64,000 nt of DNA from Sulfitobacter sp. DSM 110093. Its GTDB lineage: Bacteria; Pseudomonadota; Alphaproteobacteria; Rhodobacterales; Rhodobacteraceae. This document shows positions 28,340 to 36,789 of the stretch, piece by piece (position 1 is the first letter of the stretch; every line of letters starts with the position of its first letter). The notes beneath the pieces were generated by a model. The model saw nothing but the letters and a program-made list of their open reading frames with translations, ran no database searches and was not told where the DNA came from. The DNA is taken from NCBI RefSeq assembly GCF_022788715.1, contig NZ_CP085167.1:803001-867000 (forward strand), read 5' to 3'. A program made the translations under genes and the position numbers.

Positions 28340-28552
28340 TCAGCGTTTGCGGCTTTCCAGTTCGGCGTTGAACAGGCGTAGCCGCGCGGTCAGGTTTTCT
28401 TCGTTCATGACCGAGTTGAAATTCTCGAACAGGAACGACAGTGCTTCCCCTTCATCAAGACCTGCATCCGTGCTGAACTTCTTGAGCCTGCGGTAGCCCT
28501 CTTCGGTCATGGCGACGGGGAAGCGGCGGGTCAGGCGGAAGCGTTTTGGCAT
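28340..28552 (-). CDS. Small protein, possible ribbon-helix-helix fold
   Basis: 70 residues: a basic N-terminus [19 protein letters not shown] with one predicted strand, then helices [11 protein letters not shown] and [16 protein letters not shown], and a charged C-terminal helix. The strand-helix-helix order and spacing resemble CopG/Arc-type DNA-binding proteins, but I cannot confirm the family. It sits between two acyl-CoA dehydrogenase genes on the same strand, 49 and 17 bases away. It could be a local regulator or a protein partner. Confidence 0.72.
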   Translation of the reverse strand: MPKRFRLTRRFPVAMTEEGYRRLKKFSTDAGLDEGEALSFLFENFNSVMNEENLTARLRLFNAELESRKR

Positions 28553-28601
28553 GGTCTCTCCGGGTGTTGGGCAGGGTGGGGGCAGGCCCCCACCACCCGT
28601 T

Positions 28602-30383
28602 TTAGAAGTTTGCGGCCTCCAGCGCCATGACAGTATCCGCGCCCGATTGGATGCGGGTCAGGTGCAGCGCCGTGGCGGGCAGTTGGCGCGCCATATAGTA
28701 GCGGCCGGTGGCGATCTTGGTCTCGTAGAACGTGGCGTCGCCGCTGCCGTTCTTCAATGCTTGTTTCGCCGCCAAACCCATTTTGGCCCACATCAGGCCA
28801 AGGCAGACATGGCCGAACATATGCATGAAGTCGTTGGAGCCTGCGAGCGCGTGGTTGGGGTTCTTCATGCCGTTCTGCATGAAGTACATGCCCGCCGATT
28901 GCAGGTCCTTGCTGGCCGCTTTCAGCGGGTCGAGGAAGGCCGCGTCAAACTCGGCATCTTGGCCTGCGTTGTCTTTGATGAAGCCTTTGACCAGATCGAA
29001 GAAGGCCATAACATGTTTGCCGCCGTCTTGGGCCAGTTTCCGGCCCACGAGGTCGAGCGCCTGCACGCCGTTGGCACCTTCGTAGATCTGCGCGATGCGG
29101 GCGTCGCGGGTGAATTGGGACATGCCCCATTCTTCGATATAGCCGTGGCCGCCGTAGACCTGCTGGGCCTTCACGGTCATGTCGTAGCCTTGATCGGTCA
29201 AGAACCCTTTGATGACCGGTGTCAGCAGCGACACGAGGCCGTCGGCGTCTTTATCCTCGGCGCGGTGGGCCGCGTCGATCATGGTGGCGCCCCAGAGGAT
29301 GAAGGCGCGGGCGGCTTCGACGAAGCTTTTCTGGTCCATCAGCGAGCGGCGGATGTCGGGGTGGACGATCAGCGGATCGGCAGGCTTTTCAGGGGCCACG
29401 GCACCGGTCACAGCGCGGCCCTGCAGGCGGTCGTTGGCGTAGATCACGGCGTTTTGGTAGGCGACTTCGGCCTGTGCCAGCCCCTGCATGCCGACGCCGA
29501 CGCGGGCTTCGTTCATCATGGTGAACATGGCGCGCATGCCCTTGTGTTCGGTGCCCAGCAGATAGCCGGTCGCGCCGTCGTAGTTCATCACACAGGTGGA
29601 GTTGCCGTGGATGCCCATCTTCTCTTCGATGGAGCCGACGGAGACGCCGTTGCGCTCACCCAAGGAGCCGTCTTCGTTCACCATGAACTTGGGCACGATG
29701 AAGAGCGACACGCCTTTGATGCCTTCGGGGCCGCCTTCGATCTTGGCGAGCACCAGATGGATGATGTTGTCGGCCATGTCATGTTCACCGGAGGAGATGA
29801 AGATTTTCTGGCCGGAGATTTTGTAGCTGCCGTCATCCTGTGGCGCGGCTTTGGTGCGCATCAGGCCCAGATCGGTGCCGCAATGCGGCTCGGTCAGGTT
29901 CATCGTGCCGGTCCACTCGCAGGACACCATCTTGGGCAGATAGGTGTCTTTTTGCGCGTCGGTGCCATGAGCAAGGATCGCCGAGGCCGCGCCGTGGGTG
30001 AGACCCTGATACATGGTGAAGGCTTGGTTCGCGGCAGAGAACATCTCGCCCACGGCGGTGCCGAGGACATAAGGCATGTTCTGCCCGCCGTAAGCTTCGG
30101 GCATGTCGAGACCAGTCCAGCCGCCTTCTTTCACCTTTTCAAAGGCTTCTTTGAAGCCTTTCGGCGTATAGACCACGCCATTCTCCAAACGGCAGCCTTC
30201 TTTGTCGCCCGCGGCGTTCAGCGGTGCCAGCACCTCGGAGGTTAGCTTGCCTGCTTCTTCAAGAATGGCGGAGGTGAAATCAGGCTCCAGCTCATCATAG
30301 CCGGGGGTCTTGCTTTCGGTGACTTTCAGCACGTCATGCAGGACGAATTGCAGGTCTTTGGTGGGGGCTGTGTAGCTGGGCAT
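28602..30383 (-). CDS. Acyl-CoA dehydrogenase, large DmdC-type
   Basis: A 593-residue flavoenzyme of the long acyl-CoA dehydrogenase class that has an N-terminal extension ([21 protein letters not shown]) and a C-terminal extra helical domain (about 470-593). Flavin motifs [13 protein letters not shown] and [14 protein letters not shown] are present. The class includes 3-methylmercaptopropionyl-CoA dehydrogenase (DmdC) and medium/long-chain paralogues; sequence alone does not separate these. It is the first enzyme gene after the MerR regulator, 38 bases downstream of it. Confidence 0.9.
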   Translation of the reverse strand: MPSYTAPTKDLQFVLHDVLKVTESKTPGYDELEPDFTSAILEEAGKLTSEVLAPLNAAGDKEGCRLENGVVYTPKGFKEAFEKVKEGGWTGLDMPEAYGGQNMPYVLGTAVGEMFSAANQAFTMYQGLTHGAASAILAHGTDAQKDTYLPKMVSCEWTGTMNLTEPHCGTDLGLMRTKAAPQDDGSYKISGQKIFISSGEHDMADNIIHLVLAKIEGGPEGIKGVSLFIVPKFMVNEDGSLGERNGVSVGSIEEKMGIHGNSTCVMNYDGATGYLLGTEHKGMRAMFTMMNEARVGVGMQGLAQAEVAYQNAVIYANDRLQGRAVTGAVAPEKPADPLIVHPDIRRSLMDQKSFVEAARAFILWGATMIDAAHRAEDKDADGLVSLLTPVIKGFLTDQGYDMTVKAQQVYGGHGYIEEWGMSQFTRDARIAQIYEGANGVQALDLVGRKLAQDGGKHVMAFFDLVKGFIKDNAGQDAEFDAAFLDPLKAASKDLQSAGMYFMQNGMKNPNHALAGSNDFMHMFGHVCLGLMWAKMGLAAKQALKNGSGDATFYETKIATGRYYMARQLPATALHLTRIQSGADTVMALEAANF

Positions 30384-30421
30384 CTAGGCTCTCCGGATGG
30401 TCTTTTTATGGATGTCGGAAT

Positions 30422-30823
30422 TTATTCAGCGGCGCGGCGCGGTTGGTTCATGGAGGCGATCATCTTTTCCCCCCATTTCAACTGATCTTTAAGGTCTTCG
30501 ATTGCTTCGTTCAGCTCTTCGCGGCGCGATTCCAGATCGGCCAGACGGGCGCGGGCCACGTCATAGGCGGCGGCGATTTGAGTCTGCTGTTGGTCGCCCA
30601 TGTGGTACAAATCAAGCAACTGGCGGATTTCTTCGAGGCTGAACCCAAAGCGCTTGCCGCGCAGGATCAGCTTGAGCCGGGCGCGATCGCTTTTGGTGAA
30701 CAGACGTTTCTGACCTTCCCGCAGCGGGAAGAGCAGTTCTTTCGCTTCATAGAACCGCAGGGTGCGGGGGGTCACCTCATAGGCGTCGCACATCTGGCGG
30801 ATGGTCAGTGTGTCGGCGGTCAT
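30422..30823 (-). CDS. MerR family transcriptional regulator
   Basis: A 133-residue regulator: winged HTH at about 5-75 (LTIRQMCDAYEVTPRTLRFYEAKELLFPLREGQKR) followed by a coiled-coil dimer helix (about 85-130). No cysteines of metal-sensing MerR proteins are present, which fits the subgroup controlling fatty-acid and branched-chain amino-acid breakdown. The ATG at 30821-30823 is chosen; an upstream frame lacks homology. It is the first gene of the beta-oxidation block and probably regulates it and itself through the site at 30891. Confidence 0.9.
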   Translation of the reverse strand: MTADTLTIRQMCDAYEVTPRTLRFYEAKELLFPLREGQKRLFTKSDRARLKLILRGKRFGFSLEEIRQLLDLYHMGDQQQTQIAAAYDVARARLADLESRREELNEAIEDLKDQLKWGEKMIASMNQPRRAAE

Positions 30824-30890
30824 CTCATCACTCTCCGATGGTCGTTTCTGGACTTCAGGTGGGGACTGGCACTTCTGATACAATGGAAGC

Positions 30891-30906
30891 TGACGTTGAC
30901 GTAAGC
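30891..30906. promoter_or_regulatory. Candidate MerR operator
   Basis: TGACGTTGACGTAAGC is an imperfect palindrome with two ACGT cores, resembling operators described for LiuR-like MerR regulators. A second, poorer ACGT-containing site follows directly (about 30908-30919). It lies 68 bases upstream of the MerR start, between the divergent MerR and LuxR genes. Confidence 0.45.
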
Positions 30907-31014
30907 GATACGTTGCGTCACTTTATGGGCGAAGCATTTACACGTAGGTTTGACAAAGGCGGCGGGGGCAGTGTTATCCGCACCACGGCGCTTGGGCATG
31001 GGAGTGGACGCGAG

Positions 31015-31776
31015 ATGATAGACCTCAGTCAGCACAACCCCAAAACGCTGGATGAACTGGTTCACGGCTGCCACGAAGCAAAGACCGCCGCGACCCTACT
31101 GGCCTGCGGACTGGCCTACTACCAATTGCATGGGATCGATTTGGTAAGTTATCATGGTGATAGCGCAGGCGCGCCCGCGATCCTTTACCGCTTTGCGCCC
31201 ACAGGTGCGGAAGAACCTCAATGGCATTCCCAGTTTCTGGATATTGAGAGACTGCGCGATAGCCCGCTGGGAGCCATGGTCCGAAATCAGGTGCTGCCGG
31301 TCTACTGGTATGACGTTGTCAGAGAGGCGCGTCTGACCCGCAGCGAGACGCTCTATATGGAAGGGCTTCTGCGGCGTCATCCAAATGGCGGCGTTTCACT
31401 GAAGGTCCACGGTCCGGGTGGGGATTCTGCCGTGGTGGGCTTGGGGTTTGCCGCCAAACAGGCGCGACTGTCGCCGAGTGCGCTGTATAAGCTGCTTTGC
31501 GCCGCCCAGATCGCACATCTGCGCTATTGCGTATTGGCGGAAAGCCAATCGCCCCGTAACTTTGGCCTCTCCCCGCGCGAGGTTGAGGTATTGGAATGGA
31601 TCGCCACCGGCAAAAGCAACGGTGTCATTGCCGAGATACTTGGGATTTCACCTCATACCGTCGACACGATTGTGCGGCGGATTTTCTCCAAACTTGATGT
31701 GAATGACCGCACAACCGCCGCCATTCGAGGCTTGGGGGCGGGGCTGCTGCGGCGCCCGAAAGACGCGGCACCCTGA
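31015..31776 (+). CDS. LuxR family regulator, orphan type
   Basis: 253 residues from the ATG at 31015, ten bases after GGAG. The C-terminal LuxR HTH is clear (GLSPREVEVLEWIATGKSNGVIAEILGISPHTVDTIVRRIFSKLDV). The N-terminal part (about 1-170) looks like a diverged signal-binding domain; I do not see the standard acyl-homoserine-lactone Trp/Tyr pattern clearly. No luxI is nearby. The frame stays open to 30808, but an earlier start would overlap the MerR operator and MerR start region. Confidence 0.78.
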   Translation: MIDLSQHNPKTLDELVHGCHEAKTAATLLACGLAYYQLHGIDLVSYHGDSAGAPAILYRFAPTGAEEPQWHSQFLDIERLRDSPLGAMVRNQVLPVYWYDVVREARLTRSETLYMEGLLRRHPNGGVSLKVHGPGGDSAVVGLGFAAKQARLSPSALYKLLCAAQIAHLRYCVLAESQSPRNFGLSPREVEVLEWIATGKSNGVIAEILGISPHTVDTIVRRIFSKLDVNDRTTAAIRGLGAGLLRRPKDAAP

Positions 31777-31876
31777 AGTAAAGGCATAACATGCCGCATT
31801 GTGGCGTGACTGCGTGACATGACCCCGATGGGGGCAGCCTATAGGTGCGGGCGCTTGACCTAAAAAGGTATGAGGC

Positions 31877-32107
31877 ATGTCAGGAAATCAAGATAATAAA
31901 GGCTCAGGCAACGGACTCAAAAACGGTTCTGACCTGAAAACGCGCACACGTGTTGTCACGGACCTGAAAACTGCGTCAGAAACCATTGAGAATAGCGCAT
32001 TTGATCTGGCCGGAGAGGCAAGCCCTGATACGGTGTCAGACCTCATCCGCATCGCTGCTGATCTGCAAATGATCATCGCAGAGCTATCGCAGCGCGGCAG
32101 CCACTGA
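31877..32107 (+). CDS. Small hydrophilic protein of unknown function
   Basis: 76 residues, Ser/Asn/Gly/Lys-rich at the N-terminus (MSGNQDNKGSGNGLKNGSD), then two amphipathic helices (VTDLKTASETIENSAFDLAGE and TVSDLIRIAADLQMIIAEL). No cysteine, signal peptide or known motif. It lies 100 bases after the LuxR gene and convergent with the second MerR gene. It is probably a real small protein because coding periodicity is good, but the function is unknown. Confidence 0.6.
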   Translation: MSGNQDNKGSGNGLKNGSDLKTRTRVVTDLKTASETIENSAFDLAGEASPDTVSDLIRIAADLQMIIAELSQRGSH

Positions 32108-32129
32108 TCCGTTGAAAAGAGGCGCGGGG

Positions 32130-32510
32130 TTAACCCTTGCCCGGTTCGATTGCAGCAGCGGTGTCATCGCGTAGCTTTTGCAATTCGGTCATCGCCTCTT
32201 CGAGCTGTTGGCGCTGCTCGGCCAGTTGTTCCAGCTGCCCGTTAGCCATAGAGACCCAAGCACGCATCTGCGCCTCGGTGCCCTCTTTTTCGTAGATCAA
32301 CAGCCACTGACGGATGTCCTCCAACGCAAAGCCGAACTTGCGGCCGCGCAGGATCAGCTTCATCCGGGCGCGTTCGCGCACGCCATAGAAACGAGAGCGC
32401 CCCTCGCGATGCGGTTGCAGCAATTCGATATATTCGTAATAGCGCAACGTCCGAGGCGTCACGTCAAAAGCCGCGCACATCTCTTTGAATGTTAAGCGTT
32501 CATCGTCCAA
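32130..32510 (-). CDS. MerR family transcriptional regulator, second copy
   Basis: A regulator of 126 residues if the TTG at 32508-32510 is used: AAGGGAG lies seven bases before it and the HTH begins soon after (LTFKEMCAAFDVTPRTLRYYEYIELLQPHREGRSR). A longer frame to 32663 overlaps the thioesterase start and looks non-coding. The rest is a coiled-coil helix (about 85-120). It is a close relative of the MerR at 30422, and divergent from the thioesterase operon it may control. Confidence 0.85.
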   Translation of the reverse strand: MDDERLTFKEMCAAFDVTPRTLRYYEYIELLQPHREGRSRFYGVRERARMKLILRGRKFGFALEDIRQWLLIYEKEGTEAQMRAWVSMANGQLEQLAEQRQQLEEAMTELQKLRDDTAAAIEPGKG

Positions 32511-32628
32511 AGCATCTACTCCCTTCAGGCAAACTATGGTCACGCGCGGGGATGCGCAACAGGTGGTCTTGCCCTTTCGCCATCCCCCCATGATAAAGGT
32601 CAAAACCAGATGCGAAGGGTTGAGCCGC

Positions 32629-33051
32629 ATGTCGGACAAGTTGAAAATGGCGCGACAGTTCATTCAGGCGCTGCCCCATTCCATGGCGCTCGGGATGGAG
32701 TTGCAGGAACTGGGGGATGGCTCTGCCGAGATCACGATGCCCTATGATGACAAACTGGTGGGCGACCCCAAGACAGGCGTGATCAGTGGCGGTGCGGTAT
32801 CGGCTCTGATGGACACCTGTTGCGGTGCGGCAGTGATGAGCCATCCAAGCAACCCGTCGGCCACGGCCACGATGGACCTGCGGATCGAGTATCTGCGCGC
32901 AGCGACCCCGGGCCAGACGATCACCACCCGCGCGACCTGTTATCATGTGACCCGATCCGTGGCCTTTGTGCGCGCTACGGCGACGGACGAAGATACCGAG
33001 AACCTTGTCGCCACTGCCACTGGAACCTTCACCGTAGAGGGCCACAAATGA
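32629..33051 (+). CDS. PaaI-type hotdog thioesterase
   Basis: A 140-residue hotdog-fold protein with the PaaI core GVISGGAVSALMDTCCGAAVM and the strand RIEYLRAATPGQTITTRATCYHV; it would hydrolyse acyl- or aryl-CoA. The ATG at 32629 (MSDKLKMARQF) gives the usual length. Its stop overlaps the next gene's start (ATGA), and that protein is a second hotdog thioesterase, so the two may work as partners. Confidence 0.85.
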   Translation: MSDKLKMARQFIQALPHSMALGMELQELGDGSAEITMPYDDKLVGDPKTGVISGGAVSALMDTCCGAAVMSHPSNPSATATMDLRIEYLRAATPGQTITTRATCYHVTRSVAFVRATATDEDTENLVATATGTFTVEGHK

Positions 33052-33560
33052 CCAAACATCGCAAGCCAGAGCCGGTTCAGATCGTCAAACAACGTCGCGA
33101 CGGCGTGCTGCGCGCCATGGTTGAAGGGGTGCCTTATATCCGGTTTTTGGGCATCGAAATTGAACGGCGCGGCGATGAGCTGACGGGGGTGATGCCTTTT
33201 TCAGAGCAGTTGATCGGCAACCCGATCCTGCCTGCGCTGCACGGGGGGGCAACGGCGGCGTTTCTTGAGATCACGGCGATCATCACACTTAGCTGGGGCT
33301 TGATCTGGGAAGACATGGAAAACGGCGCGCTTGATCTGGATAATCTGGATAGCGATCATCTGCCACGCCTGCCCAAAACGATTGATTTCACGGTTGATTA
33401 TCTGCGCACCGGTCTGCCGCGGGATGCCTATGCACGGGCGCGGATCAACCGGTCGGGGCGGCGTTATGCCAGCGTCCATGTTGAAGCGTGGCAAGACAAC
33501 CGTAGCCGTATTTTCGCCCAAGCCACGGGCCATTTTTTGATGCCGCAGCAGCGTGGCTGA
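33048..33560 (+). CDS. PaaI-type hotdog thioesterase, second copy
   Basis: 170 residues with the same fold: FLGIEIERRGDELTGVMPF, PALHGGATAAFLEITAII, and DFTVDYLRTGLPRDAYARARI. An insertion at about residues 88-108 (EDMENGALDLDNLDSDHLPRLP) is longer than in the first copy. The start overlaps the upstream stop, and the end overlaps the MATE gene, so the three form one operon. Its substrate is unknown; CoA-thioester cleanup is the family theme. Confidence 0.85.
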   Translation: MTKHRKPEPVQIVKQRRDGVLRAMVEGVPYIRFLGIEIERRGDELTGVMPFSEQLIGNPILPALHGGATAAFLEITAIITLSWGLIWEDMENGALDLDNLDSDHLPRLPKTIDFTVDYLRTGLPRDAYARARINRSGRRYASVHVEAWQDNRSRIFAQATGHFLMPQQRG

Positions 33561-34935
33561 GCCGAGCGCCGAGGCCGAACCGCTTACCGATGCCGAAGTG
33601 CGCGCGGTGGCGCGTGGCGCCCTTGCAGCACGCGATGTGGTAACGCACCGCCGGGTGCTCAAGATCGCCGTGCCAATCGTTATTTCCAATGCCACTGTGC
33701 CGATCCTCGGTGCGGTCGATACCGGTGTTGTGGGCCAATTGGGGGCGGCGGCGCCCATCGGCGCTGTAGGGCTGGGGGCGATCATCCTGTCGGCGCTGTA
33801 TTGGATTTTTGGCTTTTTGCGGATGGGCACCGTTGGTCTTACCGCGCAGGCGGCAGGCAATGGCGAAGAGCGTGAAGTCGCGGCGCTGCTGACGCGCGGG
33901 CTGCTGATCGGTGCCGGCGCGGGGCTGGTCCTTATGGCGCTGCAACTGCCGCTGTTTTTGGCCTCGTTTCAGGTTGCCCCGGCATCTGCTGAAGTCGAAG
34001 CCTTGGCGCGGCAATATATGGCGATCCGCATTTGGTCTGCGCCCGCCGCCATCTCGCTCTATGCGATTACTGGCTGGCTCATCGCCCAAGAACGCAGTCG
34101 TGCGGTGTTGGTGATACAGGTTTGGATGAACGGGCTGAATATCCTGCTCGACCTATGGTTTGTCCTCGGCCTTGGTTGGGGTGTCGAAGGCGTGGCGATC
34201 GCGACCTTTCTTGCGGAATGGAGCGGCGCGGCACTGGGGCTGTGGTTCTGCCGTGCCGCCTTTGCACAACCTGCATGGCGGGATTGGGTGCAGGTCTTTG
34301 ATGGGCCGCGATGGACGCGGATGATGCAGGTGAATACTGACATCCTGATCCGGTCGCTGCTTCTGCAAGCGATCTTTGTCTCTTTCCTTTTCATGGGGTC
34401 GGGCTTGGGCGATGTGACGCTGGCGGCCAATCAGGTGTTGCTACAATTTTTGATGATTACGTCTTATGGATTGGACGGTTTCGCCTTTGCAGCAGAGGCC
34501 ATTATTGGCCGGGCTTATGGCGCGGGGCAGCGCGATGTGTTGCGGCGCGGCGCGGTGCTGACCTCAGGCTGGGCGCTGCTGGTCAGCCTTGCATTGGCGG
34601 TGGTTTTTGTCGCCTTTGGCGGGGCGATCATTGATCTGATGGCCAAAGCGCCTGAGGTGCGAGACCTAGCGCGGGTCTATCTGCCCTATTTGGTCGCGGC
34701 CCCACTTTTGGGCTGCGCGGCCTATATGCTGGATGGGGTCTTTATCGGTGCCACTCGGTCGCGTGACATGCGCAATATGATGGTGGTGTCGTTTTTGATC
34801 TACGTCGCCGTGGCAATGGTGCTGGTGCCGAGCCTTGGCAACCACGGGTTGTGGATTTCGATGCTGGTGTCATTCGTGGCACGGGGCATCACATTGGCGC
34901 TGCGCTATCGGGCGCTAGAGCGCGCGGCGGGTTAA
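33553..34935 (+). CDS. MATE family efflux transporter
   Basis: 460 residues with about twelve membrane segments starting near residue 37. The two MATE halves repeat (VPIVISNATVPILGAVDTGVVGQLG; then NTDILIRSLLLQAIFVSFLFMGSG), close to the DinF type that exports organic compounds with Na+ or H+. The start is GTG at 33553, overlapping the thioesterase by 8 bases, and the stop overlaps the convergent arsC by 4 bases. The substrate is unknown. Confidence 0.92.
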   Translation: MAEPSAEAEPLTDAEVRAVARGALAARDVVTHRRVLKIAVPIVISNATVPILGAVDTGVVGQLGAAAPIGAVGLGAIILSALYWIFGFLRMGTVGLTAQAAGNGEEREVAALLTRGLLIGAGAGLVLMALQLPLFLASFQVAPASAEVEALARQYMAIRIWSAPAAISLYAITGWLIAQERSRAVLVIQVWMNGLNILLDLWFVLGLGWGVEGVAIATFLAEWSGAALGLWFCRAAFAQPAWRDWVQVFDGPRWTRMMQVNTDILIRSLLLQAIFVSFLFMGSGLGDVTLAANQVLLQFLMITSYGLDGFAFAAEAIIGRAYGAGQRDVLRRGAVLTSGWALLVSLALAVVFVAFGGAIIDLMAKAPEVRDLARVYLPYLVAAPLLGCAAYMLDGVFIGATRSRDMRNMMVVSFLIYVAVAMVLVPSLGNHGLWISMLVSFVARGITLALRYRALERAAG

Positions 34936-35273
34936 AGCAGCGCTAGAACGGCCTCTGGCGGGCGGCCAATCACCGCGCGGCCTTGGGCAAAGGCGATCGG
35001 GCGTTCGATCAGGATCGGATGCGCGACCATCGCATTCACCAATATGTCGTCGGGGCTGTCTTTGGTCAGGCCCAGCTCCTTGAAAACCTTTTCGCCTGTT
35101 CGCATCATTGCAATGGCACGCAGGCCAAGGGTGTCGCGGGCGGCAAGGATTTCGCCCAACGTCGGCACGTCTTCGAGGTAGCGGCGGACGGTCACGGGTG
35201 CGCCCGCTTCTTCGATCAATGCCAGCGTTTGGCGGGATTTCGAACAGCGTGGGTTGTGCCAAAGTGTGATCAT
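34932..35273 (-). CDS. arsC: ArsC/Spx-family reductase (arsenate reductase type)
   Basis: 113 residues with the glutaredoxin-linked arsenate reductase motif H6-x3-C10-x3-R14 (HNPRCSKSR), and the later [17 protein letters not shown] segment that holds the arsenate-anion arginine. The fold is thioredoxin-like. No arsR, acr3 or arsB is next to it; it is the last gene of DUF952-pyrD-arsC with 4-base overlaps, so it may be a housekeeping YfgD-like reductase instead of arsenic resistance. Confidence 0.85.
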   Translation of the reverse strand: MITLWHNPRCSKSRQTLALIEEAGAPVTVRRYLEDVPTLGEILAARDTLGLRAIAMMRTGEKVFKELGLTKDSPDDILVNAMVAHPILIERPIAFAQGRAVIGRPPEAVLALL

Positions 35274-36313
35274 AGCCAGTCCTCGCGTTTGCTGCCTACG
35301 GCATCGGCCACATTGGCAAAACCATCGCGGGCCAGTAGTGTCTCAAGCCCGCTGGTGATCTCGCGCACCAGCCCAAGTCCGCCAAACACCAGCGCCGTAT
35401 AGAGTTGCAGCGCGGTGGCACCGGCGCAGATCTTGGCATAGGCGGTTTCGGCATCCGAGACGCCCCCAACGCCGATCAGAGGAATATCCGTCAGCCCCGC
35501 CAATTGTGCCAGCACGCGGGTGGACCGCTCAAACAGCGGCGCACCGGAAAGGCCACCAGCCTCGCCCGCATGGGCGCTGGCAAGGCCGGTCCGGTCGAGT
35601 GTGGTATTGGTTGTAATGATGGCAGCAACGCCCGAATTTTGGGCAACCTCGGCCACGTCCTCAATCTCTGCCGGGCTGAGATCGGGGGCAATTTTCAGGA
35701 ACACGGGCGTGGCACCGCGCACTTCCATCACCCCTTCGAGCAGGGCCGAGAGTGCCGCCTTACCCTGAAGATCGCGGAGCTTTTCGGTATTGGGAGAGGA
35801 GACGTTGACCGTGGCAAAATCAACGTGATTGCGGGCGGCGGTCATCACGCGGGCGAAATCGGCAGCGCGGTCGGGGCTGGTCTTGTTCGCGCCAAGGTTC
35901 AGCCCCACCGGCACACCGATGCCGCGCTGTGACAGCCGCGTGCAGATCGCTTCCATGCCGTCGTTGTTGAACCCAAAGCGGTTGATTGCGGCGCGGTCCT
36001 CGGTCAGGCGGAACAGGCGCGGGCGCGGGTTGCCGGGCTGGGGCAGGGGCGTGGCGGCCCCCACTTCGATAAAGCCGAACCCGGCGCGGCTGAGCGGGGC
36101 CACAGCGGTCGCGTTTTTGTCAAAGCCTGCTGCCAGCCCGACGGGGTTCGGCAGATCAAGCCCAGCAATCGTTGTGTGCAAGCGCGCAGAGGTCTGAGGG
36201 CCGGGGGCGGGGGCAAGGCGCGCGCGCAGCGCTCGGATCGCAAGACCGTGCGCCGCTTCGGGATCAATTCGGTGCAGGGCGCGCAGACCCAACCTTTCGA
36301 GTAGTGGCATCAT
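35270..36313 (-). CDS. pyrD: Dihydroorotate dehydrogenase (quinone)
   Basis: A 347-residue class 2 enzyme that oxidises dihydroorotate to orotate and passes electrons to quinone at the membrane. The N-terminal helices ([30 protein letters not shown]) are the class 2 membrane-docking part. [24 protein letters not shown] with the catalytic serine and IGVGGVSD (FMN phosphate) follow. It overlaps the DUF952 gene upstream and arsC downstream by four bases each. Confidence 0.95.
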   Translation of the reverse strand: MMPLLERLGLRALHRIDPEAAHGLAIRALRARLAPAPGPQTSARLHTTIAGLDLPNPVGLAAGFDKNATAVAPLSRAGFGFIEVGAATPLPQPGNPRPRLFRLTEDRAAINRFGFNNDGMEAICTRLSQRGIGVPVGLNLGANKTSPDRAADFARVMTAARNHVDFATVNVSSPNTEKLRDLQGKAALSALLEGVMEVRGATPVFLKIAPDLSPAEIEDVAEVAQNSGVAAIITTNTTLDRTGLASAHAGEAGGLSGAPLFERSTRVLAQLAGLTDIPLIGVGGVSDAETAYAKICAGATALQLYTALVFGGLGLVREITSGLETLLARDGFANVADAVGSKREDWL

Positions 36314-36660
36314 GCGCTTGCTTCGCCCAGACCGGCGGGGAATTCATGCGTGCCGTCCACAACAGGTAGGGGCTGCGCCCAGACCACATCTTCGATCTTT
36401 AACTGCCGATAAAGATGCGGGAAAAGTGCGCCGCCACGTGACGGCTCCCACTTCAGCGCATCGCCGAGGGCATCACTGTCGAGTGCCAGCAGAAACAGCC
36501 CGTCCTCGCCCTTGAAATGCTTGGCGGCGGTTTCTTCGGCCTGTTCGGCGGTCGAGAAATGCACATAGCCATCGGTGACATCAATCGGCGCCCCATCGGT
36601 GGCCCCATCTTTGCGCAGCGCCGCCCATTCGTCGGCGCGGAATATCTTGAAAATCAGCAT
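36310..36660 (-). CDS. DUF952 family protein
   Basis: A 116-residue protein of the small DUF952 family: [36 protein letters not shown] and [15 protein letters not shown] are typical. Structural relatives look like ADP-ribosyl-transfer-type folds, but no function is established. It is the first gene of the operon with pyrD and arsC, joined by a 4-base overlap; this pairing with pyrD is often seen in the group. Confidence 0.88.
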   Translation of the reverse strand: MLIFKIFRADEWAALRKDGATDGAPIDVTDGYVHFSTAEQAEETAAKHFKGEDGLFLLALDSDALGDALKWEPSRGGALFPHLYRQLKIEDVVWAQPLPVVDGTHEFPAGLGEASA

Positions 36661-36789
36661 GGCTTCTGATGCCCGCCGGGCGGAGTGGGGTCAAGACCCG
36701 AGGGTGACCATAGGGCAGGTGATATGACCTTTGACACAGGCCTGACGCCGCGCCACGATACCGGCATAACAACCAATAGGGGAACTATC

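Noticed and set aside
28509..30245. Long plus-strand open frame of 578 codons
   Set aside because: It is antisense to the DmdC-type dehydrogenase, which has clear motifs; high GC leaves long empty frames opposite real genes. The same applies to the long frames opposite prpE, udh/aldolase, nspC and the carboxynorspermidine synthase.
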